Below, in pieces: positions 1-5,275 of a DNA stretch of 8,205 bases (the first letter of the stretch is position 1; each line of letters opens with the position of its first letter). The stretch lies in the NCBI GenBank assembly GCA_937958145.1, contig CALGOE010000254.1:1-8205 (forward strand), in the 5' to 3' direction. Under the pieces are notes generated by a model, which was not told the origin of the DNA, did no database searches, and worked only from the letters and a program-made list of their open reading frames with translations. Origin of the DNA: an uncultured Desulfobacca sp. (lineage in GTDB: Bacteria > Desulfobacterota > Desulfobaccia > Desulfobaccales > Desulfobaccaceae). The position numbers were made by a program, and so were the translations under genes.

Positions 1-85
1 CCGCGTCGGTATTGAATCCTGATCCCTGCTGGCCCCTCTCCCCAAAAACACCCTCCCTTCCCGCACCATCCAAGGTCTGCTCCTA

Positions 86-104
86 TTGTTGCATTTTTCA
101 ACAA
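86..104. repeat. short inverted repeat TTGTTG/CAACAA
   Basis: Perfect 6-base arms (86-91 and 99-104) enclose a 7-base loop, CATTTTT. It lies in the non-coding leader about 220 bases before hmcA. It could be a small hairpin or a dyad operator. No T-run follows it on either strand at the distance expected of a terminator, so its role is unknown. Confidence 0.4.
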
Positions 105-112
105 AGAGTCCA

Positions 113-136
113 GGAAAATATTGCAAAAATATTTCC
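113..136. repeat. AT-rich inverted repeat in the hmcA leader
   Basis: The left arm GGAAAATATT (113-122) pairs with AATATTTCC (128-136), with one bulged A in the left arm and a loop of about 5 bases. This is the strongest dyad in the first 200 bases. No T-run follows on the plus strand, so it is not a standard terminator. It may be a protein-binding dyad or the remnant of the end of an upstream unit. Confidence 0.4.
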
Positions 137-158
137 GCCGACCCTGCCCGAAAGTTTT

Positions 159-187
159 TTGATCAGCAAATAACCTATTAATAATAT
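159..187 (+). promoter_or_regulatory. candidate distal sigma70 promoter of the hmc operon
   Basis: A -35-like TTGATC (159-164) is separated by 17 bases from TAATAT (182-187). A perfect TATAAT (191-196) lies just downstream but has no good -35 at the right distance. The whole 165-205 segment is strongly AT-rich against a GC-rich background. Transcription from here would give a leader of about 130 bases before hmcA. The evidence is only motif matching and position. Confidence 0.35.
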
Positions 188-198
188 TTATATAATCA

Positions 199-214
199 AG
201 AAAATCACTTTTCT
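199..214. repeat. short dyad AGAAAA-TCAC-TTTTCT
   Basis: Perfect 6-base arms (199-204 and 209-214) surround a 4-base centre. It sits immediately downstream of the AT-rich candidate promoter segment, where a repressor or activator site could lie. It is AT-rich and short, so chance occurrence is possible. Confidence 0.3.
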
Positions 215-245
215 CCGCCAGTCCGGTCAAGGCGTTTTTAAACTG

Positions 246-274
246 TTGACGGCAGGAAGACAATGTGGTAGTTT
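246..274 (+). promoter_or_regulatory. candidate proximal sigma70 promoter of hmcA
   Basis: A good -35 match TTGACG (246-251) is followed after 17 bases by a weak -10, TAGTTT (269-274, three of six consensus bases). Transcription would start near 281, giving a leader of about 46 bases with the hmcA Shine-Dalgarno at 313-317. A weak -10 with a good -35 would suit an activated or repressed promoter, and a dyad resembling a Rex operator overlaps it. The support is motif and position only. Confidence 0.35.
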
Positions 275-280
275 TCACAA
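263..280. promoter_or_regulatory. candidate Rex-type (redox) operator
   Basis: The 18-base dyad ATGTGGTAGTTTTCACAA resembles the general Rex operator form TTGTGAA-N4-TTCACAA. The right half matches 7 of 7 and the left half 4 of 7. It overlaps the -10 and expected start site of the proximal hmcA promoter, where a repressor would act. Rex senses the NADH/NAD+ ratio and is known to control energy-metabolism genes in sulfate reducers. The imperfect left half makes this tentative. Confidence 0.3.
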
Positions 281-326
281 GGAAGACACAGCAGCTCTCA
301 TCAGTTTCAGCTAAGGATTGGGGTTC

Positions 327-2009
327 ATGGACAAAAAAAGACCACTATGGCGATGGGCTGGGATGGTGGCGCTGGGCCTGACATTCGTCGGCGGCCTGGC
401 CTGGGCTGAGCATGTGGGCTCAAAGGCAACAGCGGTGGGAAAGCCGGATCAGATCACCATACGCACCCTGGCGGCTTTCCAGAAATTGGAACTACCGCCG
501 GTAACGTATTTCCATGACAAACACACCACTGCCTTGGCCAAGGATAACAAAAGTTGCGACACCTGTCATTTGCAGGAGGGCAACCGGTTGTCCTTTGCCT
601 TCATGCGTCGCCAAACCACCAGGCCCGAGGAAATCCAGGATATTTATCACGCCAACTGCATCGGCTGCCATAACGACTATGTGGCCGCCGGCAAGAAGAG
701 CGGCCCCCAGGACGGTTTCTGCCGCTCCTGTCACAATGCTGAGGCGACCCTGAACGTGGCCAAACTGGACGCCGGCATGGACAAGGTCCTCCATTACCGC
801 CATCTGGCCTCCAAAAACATTGCCGGCACCGGCAAAGAAGCGGAAAATTGCAGCGCCTGCCATCATGTCCAGGACCAGGCCAGCAAAAAGCTGGTCTACG
901 CCAAGGGTCAGGAGGGCAGCTGCCGCTACTGCCATCAGGATCAGGGCAAGCCTGACCTGCCCAGCCTGCAGCAGGCCTCCCATGACCAATGCCTGAACTG
1001 CCACCGCTCCTTGGCCGGCAAGGGCCTCCAGGTGCCTCTGCCTCTGGATTGCGCCGCCTGCCACGGGGCCGAGGCCCAGGCGCAGTTGGCCGAGAAGCAC
1101 AAAGACCTGGTGGCCAAACTGCCCGGCGGGGAAGTGCCCCGACTGCAGCGGGGCCAACCCAACGCCACCCTGGTCCGCTATGAAGGCAAGACCAATGGCA
1201 AGGCCGAAGGCCAGGAGGCCTCCCTGCCGCCGGTGCCCTTCAACCACCAGGCCCATGAGAAATACACCGATTCCTGCCGGGTCTGCCACCATGCCAGCAT
1301 GGAGTCCTGCAGTACCTGCCATACCCGTGGGGGCAGCGATAAGGGCGGTTTCGTGACCTTTGAACAGGCCATGCACCGCCGCAGCGCCGAGGCCAGCTGT
1401 ATCGGTTGCCACAGCGCCGCTCAGGCCGCGGCCAACTGCGCCGGCTGCCACAACAGCATCCCCCAGGCCCGGCCGGCCAATACGGCCCAATGTCAGCTCT
1501 GCCATATGCCTGGCGCCAGCGCCGCCGCTTCCCCGGCCCACAAGGCGGCAGTGGCCGAAGGCCTCCTGGCCAGCCGGCGGGTCAGTCCCGATCCCTTTTT
1601 GAGCGCCAAACTGCCAGAGAAGGTGGTCATCCAGGAATTGGCCAACAGATTCCAGCCGGTGACGATGGATCATGCCAAGCACCTCAACGCCCTGCAAAAG
1701 GGTATGCAAGACAGCAAGCTGGCCACCTACTTCCACTCCCTCCCTGGCACCGTCTGCGCGGCCTGCCATCATAACAGCCCGGCCGCCAAGGAACCGCCCG
1801 CCTGCGTCACCTGCCACGCCAAAACCCAAGGGGTGGCCAACCTGACCGCGGCCGGCGCCATCAGTCGGCCCGGCCTGCAGGCGGCCTACCACGGCCAGTG
1901 TATGAGCTGCCATAAAGACATGGGCGTTAAACCTGTGGCCACGGCCTGCACCGAGTGCCACCAGCAAAAACCGCAGCACGCGGCTTTATCCCGTCAAGAG
2001 AAGGAGTAA
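327..2009 (+). CDS. hmcA: 16-haem high-molecular-weight cytochrome c (HmcA)
   Basis: This is the large periplasmic cytochrome of the Hmc complex, which exchanges electrons with periplasmic hydrogenases or cytochrome c3. The 560-residue protein has exactly 16 CXXCH haem c sites, with first cysteines near residues 77, 111, 132, 175, 199, 222, 242, 317, 328, 358, 371, 389, 477, 493, 525 and 541. This equals the haem count of D. vulgaris HmcA and is close to it in length. Three cytochrome c3-type lead motifs (VTYFHDKH, VPFNHQAH, VTMDHAKH) open groups of 7, 5 and 4 haems, which fits c3-like modules of 3+4, 4+1 and 4. Haem-free linkers of about 75 and 88 residues separate the groups. A Sec signal peptide (positive start, hydrophobic core, cleavage after AWA) is clear. 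I chose ATG 327 because AAGGA (313-317) lies 9 bases upstream; an in-frame TTG at 318 would leave no spacer. First gene of the operon. Confidence 0.95.
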   Translation: MDKKRPLWRWAGMVALGLTFVGGLAWAEHVGSKATAVGKPDQITIRTLAAFQKLELPPVTYFHDKHTTALAKDNKSCDTCHLQEGNRLSFAFMRRQTTRPEEIQDIYHANCIGCHNDYVAAGKKSGPQDGFCRSCHNAEATLNVAKLDAGMDKVLHYRHLASKNIAGTGKEAENCSACHHVQDQASKKLVYAKGQEGSCRYCHQDQGKPDLPSLQQASHDQCLNCHRSLAGKGLQVPLPLDCAACHGAEAQAQLAEKHKDLVAKLPGGEVPRLQRGQPNATLVRYEGKTNGKAEGQEASLPPVPFNHQAHEKYTDSCRVCHHASMESCSTCHTRGGSDKGGFVTFEQAMHRRSAEASCIGCHSAAQAAANCAGCHNSIPQARPANTAQCQLCHMPGASAAASPAHKAAVAEGLLASRRVSPDPFLSAKLPEKVVIQELANRFQPVTMDHAKHLNALQKGMQDSKLATYFHSLPGTVCAACHHNSPAAKEPPACVTCHAKTQGVANLTAAGAISRPGLQAAYHGQCMSCHKDMGVKPVATACTECHQQKPQHAALSRQEKE

Positions 2010-2013
2010 GTCC

Positions 2014-3090
2014 ATGCAACGAAGAACGTTTCTGGGCCTGCTGGGAGCCGCAGGGATCGGTGCTGCGGTGACCAAGACCGCCCAGGCCGCCAGCGTCCAA
2101 CACTTCGAAGGTTATCCGGACAGCTACGGCGTCCTCTTCGATGCCACTCGCTGCATCGGCTGCCGCAGCTGCGAAGCCGGCTGCAATCAAATCAACGGTC
2201 TGCCGGCGCCGCATAAACCCTTTGATGACTTGAGCGTCCTGGCCAAAAAACGCCGCACCGACGCCAAGACCTTCACCGTCGTCAACCGCTTTGATCAGAT
2301 TCCCGGGGTGGCTGGGGCAGTTTTCCGGAAAGATCAATGCCAGCACTGTCTGGAGCCGGCCTGCGCCTCGGCCTGCTTCGTCGCCGCCTTCACCAAAACC
2401 CCCCAGGGTGCGGTGATCTGGGACGAATCAGTCTGCGTCGGCTGCCGCTATTGCATGATCGCCTGCCCCTTTGAAATCCCCACCTACGAATATAACGAAC
2501 CTCTGACCCCCCGGGTCATGAAATGCCATATGTGTCACCCTCATATTACCTCGGGCAAGGCCACTGTCCCCGGCTGTGTGGGCGCCTGCCCCACCGAAGC
2601 CCTGGTCTATGGCAAACGCACCGACCTCCTGGCCATCGCCCGGCAGCGCTTTGCCGCCTTCCCGGACCGGTATGTCAATCATATTTATGGGGAACGGGAG
2701 ATGGGCGGTACCAATTGGCTCTACATCTCCGGTGTCCCCTTCCGCTACATCGGCCTGCGGGAAGACCTGGGTGTCACCCCGGCCCCGGAGCTGACCTCCG
2801 GCGCCCTGGCCGCCGTCCCCATTATCTCTGCGGCCTGGCCGGTCCTGCTCACGGGCATCTACGCCATCAACAAACGCCGGGATAAGATTGCCGCCGAGGA
2901 GAAGAAACAGGCCGTCAAAGAGGCCCTGGCCAAGGCCCAAGCCAAGGCCAAAGAAGAGCTGGACAAGGCCCTGGCCAAAGCCGAAGCCGAGAAAAAGTCC
3001 GCCATCGAGCGGGAGGTCAAAAAGGCTCTGGAAGAAGCTGCCAAGGCGCAAGCTGAGGCTGACAAGGGCCAGACCGAGGAGGGCGAATAG
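2014..3090 (+). CDS. hmcB: Hmc complex iron-sulfur subunit HmcB (Tat-exported)
   Basis: Electron-transfer subunit that links the HmcA haems to the membrane subunits. The N-terminus QRRTFLGLLGAA is a twin-arginine (Tat) signal with possible cleavage after AQA (residue 25), which places the protein on the periplasmic face. Sixteen cysteines form four [4Fe-4S] sets: C47/50/53/57, C109/112/117/121, C141/144/147/151 and C171/174/188/192. The stretch around residues 223-242 (NHIYGEREMGGTNWLYISGV) is typical of DsrO/HmcB-type ferredoxins. One hydrophobic helix (about 263-285) should anchor the C-terminus. It is followed by KRRD and about 65 residues of Ala/Lys/Glu-rich sequence (290-355), probably a coiled coil, on the cytoplasmic side by the positive-inside rule. 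AAGGAG at 2001-2006 lies at the end of hmcA, 7 bases before the ATG. The 358 residues are near the size of D. vulgaris HmcB (about 40 kDa). Confidence 0.93.
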   Translation: MQRRTFLGLLGAAGIGAAVTKTAQAASVQHFEGYPDSYGVLFDATRCIGCRSCEAGCNQINGLPAPHKPFDDLSVLAKKRRTDAKTFTVVNRFDQIPGVAGAVFRKDQCQHCLEPACASACFVAAFTKTPQGAVIWDESVCVGCRYCMIACPFEIPTYEYNEPLTPRVMKCHMCHPHITSGKATVPGCVGACPTEALVYGKRTDLLAIARQRFAAFPDRYVNHIYGEREMGGTNWLYISGVPFRYIGLREDLGVTPAPELTSGALAAVPIISAAWPVLLTGIYAINKRRDKIAAEEKKQAVKEALAKAQAKAKEELDKALAKAEAEKKSAIEREVKKALEEAAKAQAEADKGQTEEGE

Positions 3091-3091
3091 C

Positions 3092-4318
3092 ATGTCCACC
3101 CTGAAGACCGAGAATCTGAAACAATACCTGACCCCCTTTAATATCGTCGTCGGCATCATCCTGCTCCTGGGCGGTTTCGTGACCATCCTCCGCTTCACCA
3201 AAGGCTTGGGCGCGGTCACCAACCTCACCGACAACTACCCCTGGGGTCTCTGGATCAGCTTCGACCTGCTCTGCGGTGTGGCCTTGGCCGCCGGCGGTTA
3301 TACCACCTCCGCGGCCTGCTACGTCTTCGGTCTGAAGCGCTTTCATTCCGCCGTGCGTCCGGCCATCCTCACCGCCTTCCTGGGCTATGCTTTGGTCGTC
3401 TTTGCCCTGCATTACGACGTCGGCCGCCCCTGGCGCCTGCCGTATCCCTTCTTTGTCCAATCCGGCCCCACTTCCGTCCTCTTCGAAGTGGGCTTGTGCG
3501 TCTTCCTGTATCTCATCACCCTCTTCATCGAGTGGGTGCCTTCCGCCCTGGAGTGGCTGGGAATCCGTAAACCCCGGGACATCATCGTCAAGGCCACTCT
3601 GGCCCTGACCATCTTCGGCGTGGTGCTGTCCACCATGCACCAGAGCTCCCTGGGGGCCCTCTTCCTCATCGCCCCCTCAAAGATGCACCCGCTGTGGTAT
3701 TCTTCCTACATACCGCTCTTTTTCTTTGTCTCCAGCATCGCCGCCGGCCTTTCCATGGTCATCTTTGAATCCACCCTGTCCCATCACTATATGCACGACA
3801 AGATGGACGAGACCTACCTCAAAGAGCACGACGGCGTTACCTACGGTTTCGCCAAAGGCGCGGCCATGGTCCTGGTCCTCTACTTTTTCATCAAAGTCGT
3901 CGGCCTGACCCTGGACAACAACTGGTCCTACCTGCTCACCGGCTACGGTGCCTGGTATTTGCTGGAGCTCTTGGGCTTTGTGGCTCTGCCCGCCTTCCTG
4001 TATGCCATTGCCGTCCGGGAAAAGAAACTGACTCTGATCCGCTGGACCGCGGTCCTCACCGTTTTGGGGATCGTCCTGAACCGTTTCAACGTCTCGCTGG
4101 TGGCCTTTAACTGGCACCTGCCCCCGGAAATGCGCTATTTCCCCCGGTGGCATGAGTTTGTCGTCTCCATCTTTGTCGTCACCATCGGCCTCCTGGTTTT
4201 CCGGTTCATCGCCTCCCGGATGCCCATCTTTTATGAGCATCCCGATTTCAAGGAACATGAAGCCCGGGAGCTGGAAGAACATGAACTCAAACCCCATCCC
4301 CAAACCTGGGGCCACTAA
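3092..4318 (+). CDS. hmcC: Hmc complex NrfD-type membrane subunit HmcC
   Basis: Polytopic subunit of the NrfD/PsrC/HybB family. Members sit next to ferredoxin-type subunits and are thought to handle menaquinone or protons. The 408-residue protein has about ten hydrophobic helices (roughly 17-34, 52-78, 90-107, 127-147, 165-182, 204-226, 252-272, 288-307, 313-331 and 354-373). It has the family-typical NYPWGLWISFD stretch at 48-58, FALHYDVGRPW at 104-114 and STMHQSSLGALF at 180-191. The reading frame is open further upstream (from 2888), but that part is a shadow of hmcB. ATG 3092 has GAGGAGGG (3076-3083) 8 bases upstream and starts two bases after the hmcB stop, indicating coupled translation. 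The last 30 residues are hydrophilic, with histidines at 383, 389, 397, 402 and 408, and probably face the cytoplasm. Close in size to D. vulgaris HmcC (about 43 kDa). Confidence 0.93.
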   Translation: MSTLKTENLKQYLTPFNIVVGIILLLGGFVTILRFTKGLGAVTNLTDNYPWGLWISFDLLCGVALAAGGYTTSAACYVFGLKRFHSAVRPAILTAFLGYALVVFALHYDVGRPWRLPYPFFVQSGPTSVLFEVGLCVFLYLITLFIEWVPSALEWLGIRKPRDIIVKATLALTIFGVVLSTMHQSSLGALFLIAPSKMHPLWYSSYIPLFFFVSSIAAGLSMVIFESTLSHHYMHDKMDETYLKEHDGVTYGFAKGAAMVLVLYFFIKVVGLTLDNNWSYLLTGYGAWYLLELLGFVALPAFLYAIAVREKKLTLIRWTAVLTVLGIVLNRFNVSLVAFNWHLPPEMRYFPRWHEFVVSIFVVTIGLLVFRFIASRMPIFYEHPDFKEHEARELEEHELKPHPQTWGH

Positions 4319-4330
4319 AGGATCACTGCC

Positions 4331-4474
4331 ATGGGAAACGAATTCTACACGCTCCATGATTTTATGCTCTTCACCAAGGGTGCGGTCTATTATCTCATGG
4401 GTGTCATCGTCCTGAGTATCCTGGGCTTCTGGCTCTATATCACGGCTCGCGACGAAGACAACCTGATTCAATAG
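4331..4474 (+). CDS. hmcD: small membrane subunit HmcD (47 residues)
   Basis: A very short gene that automatic annotation may miss. It encodes MGNEFYTLHD at its start, one hydrophobic helix (about residues 17-38) and a charged end, ARDEDNLIQ. AAAGGA (4317-4322) overlaps the hmcC stop and lies 8 bases before the ATG, a good ribosome site. D. vulgaris HmcD is a membrane peptide of about 5.8 kDa in the same place between hmcC and hmcE, and size and position agree. Its role is not established; a structural part between HmcC and HmcE is a reasonable inference. The identity rests on gene order, length and the single helix. Confidence 0.85.
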   Translation: MGNEFYTLHDFMLFTKGAVYYLMGVIVLSILGFWLYITARDEDNLIQ

Positions 4475-4482
4475 TATGCAAG

Positions 4483-4498
4483 GCCGCCGCCCGGCGGC
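4483..4498 (+). other. GC-rich hairpin in the hmcD-hmcE spacer
   Basis: GCCGCC (4483-4488) and GGCGGC (4493-4498) are perfect 6-base arms around a 4-base loop, GCCC. It lies 9 bases after the hmcD stop, with the hmcE Shine-Dalgarno GGAGG (4501-4505) starting 2 bases after the stem. There is no U-run, so it is not an intrinsic terminator. It could influence mRNA processing, stability or ribosome loading at hmcE. Confidence 0.5.
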
Positions 4499-4513
4499 TG
4501 GGAGGAAGCGACA

Positions 4514-5191
4514 ATGTACAACTTTATTACCGGTCCTCTCCTGTGGATAACCTTCATCATCTTCTTTGTCGGCCTGACGGTCCGGGTGGTGCTCTATATT
4601 CGGGGGCTGGACTGGCGCCTGGACCGGGTGGCCTACCGGAAATACCCCACCCTCGGCCTGAAAGGCGCGCTCAGCTCCATCTTCCATTGGCTGGTTCCCT
4701 TCGGCTCCCACGGCTGGCGGGCCAAGCCTCTGTATACCATCATCTTTTTCATCTTCCATATCGGTTTGGTGGTCACGCCCCTCTTCCTGGTGGGCCACGC
4801 CGTTATCCTCAAGGAACGCTGGGGCATCAACTGGCCCACCATCCCCATGCTCCTGGCCGATGCCCTCACCATCGCCGTCATGGTTACCGCAGTCTTCATT
4901 GCTATCCGCCGCATCGGCCTGCCGGAGGTGCGCATCATCACCACCGCCTATGACTATTTTCTCCTGTTGCTGACGGTCCTGCCCTTTTTCTCCGGGTTTA
5001 TGGCCGCGCACCAGTTCGGTGATTATGTCTTTTGGAACTATACCCACATCCTCAGTGGTATGGCCCTGCTCATCGCCATTCCTTTTACCAAACTCTTCCA
5101 CGTCGTGGGTTACTTCCTCTCCCGGGCCCAGATCGGTATGGACTTTGGCATCAAACGGGCCTACAAAGCCAAGGGAGGGTTTGCATGGTAA
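4514..5191 (+). CDS. hmcE: Hmc complex NarI-like cytochrome b subunit HmcE
   Basis: Membrane subunit similar to the gamma chain of nitrate reductase (NarI) and to DsrM, probably binding b-type haems. The 225 residues hold about five hydrophobic helices (roughly 7-29, 74-99, 113-132, 145-164 and 174-202). H178 and H196 are 18 residues apart, the same spacing as the haem ligands H187 and H205 of E. coli NarI, a protein of the same length. H82 and H95 (or H58 and H66) are candidates for the remaining ligands. That assignment is inference. GGAGG (4501-4505) lies 8 bases before ATG 4514. Length matches D. vulgaris HmcE (about 25 kDa). In the complex it would pass electrons between quinone or HmcC and the cytoplasmic subunit HmcF. 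Confidence 0.92.
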   Translation: MYNFITGPLLWITFIIFFVGLTVRVVLYIRGLDWRLDRVAYRKYPTLGLKGALSSIFHWLVPFGSHGWRAKPLYTIIFFIFHIGLVVTPLFLVGHAVILKERWGINWPTIPMLLADALTIAVMVTAVFIAIRRIGLPEVRIITTAYDYFLLLLTVLPFFSGFMAAHQFGDYVFWNYTHILSGMALLIAIPFTKLFHVVGYFLSRAQIGMDFGIKRAYKAKGGFAW

Positions 5192-5195
5192 AAAA

Positions 5196-5224
5196 TTGGT
5201 ATTATATTATTTAATAAGAATTAT
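5196..5224 (+). promoter_or_regulatory. possible internal promoter ahead of hmcF
   Basis: The 84 bases between hmcE and hmcF begin with a stretch of about 45 bases that is almost all A and T, unlike the rest of the operon. TTGGTA (5196-5201), a 17-base spacer and AATTAT (5219-5224) form a passable sigma70 match. Transcription would start near 5231, 30 bases before the hmcF ribosome site. AT-rich DNA yields such matches by chance, so confidence is low. Confidence 0.25.
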
Positions 5225-5275
5225 TTATTAGAGATAGCTAACCCTGGGAAGCCGCCCACGGAGGAGTTAACGAGT

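Noticed and set aside
3..173. A frame open from the left edge to a TAA at 171-173 as the end of an upstream gene
   Set aside because: The translation (ending ESFLISK) has no family features, codon use does not follow the G/C third-position bias of the other genes, and it runs through inverted repeats and AT-rich DNA.
318..326. TTG 318 as the hmcA start
   Set aside because: The Shine-Dalgarno AAGGA (313-317) would touch the TTG with no spacer, while ATG 327 is 9 bases away and gives a standard signal peptide.
492..1979. A 495-codon open frame on the minus strand opposite hmcA
   Set aside because: It lies wholly opposite a cytochrome with 16 haem motifs; GC-rich coding sequence with G/C third positions commonly leaves the opposite strand open. 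The product is low-complexity Gly/Ala-rich with no recognisable domain.
2524..2538. CHMCH in HmcB as a haem c site
   Set aside because: These cysteines (171 and 174) belong to the fourth conserved [4Fe-4S] set together with C188 and C192, so the CXXCH form is coincidental.
2888..3091. A 68-residue upstream extension of hmcC
   Set aside because: The extension is Arg/Pro/Lys-rich shadow of the HmcB coiled-coil tail in another frame. ATG 3092 has a strong ribosome site and matches the family length.
4483..4498. The GC hairpin as a terminator after hmcD
   Set aside because: No U-run follows and the hmcE ribosome site begins 2 bases after the stem, so transcription must continue into hmcE.
3677..5101. 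A 474-codon open frame on the minus strand opposite hmcC, hmcD and hmcE
   Set aside because: It spans three well-supported genes and their spacers, and its product is an unnatural Asp/Gly/Gln/His-rich sequence without hydrophobic core, a mirror of membrane-protein codons.
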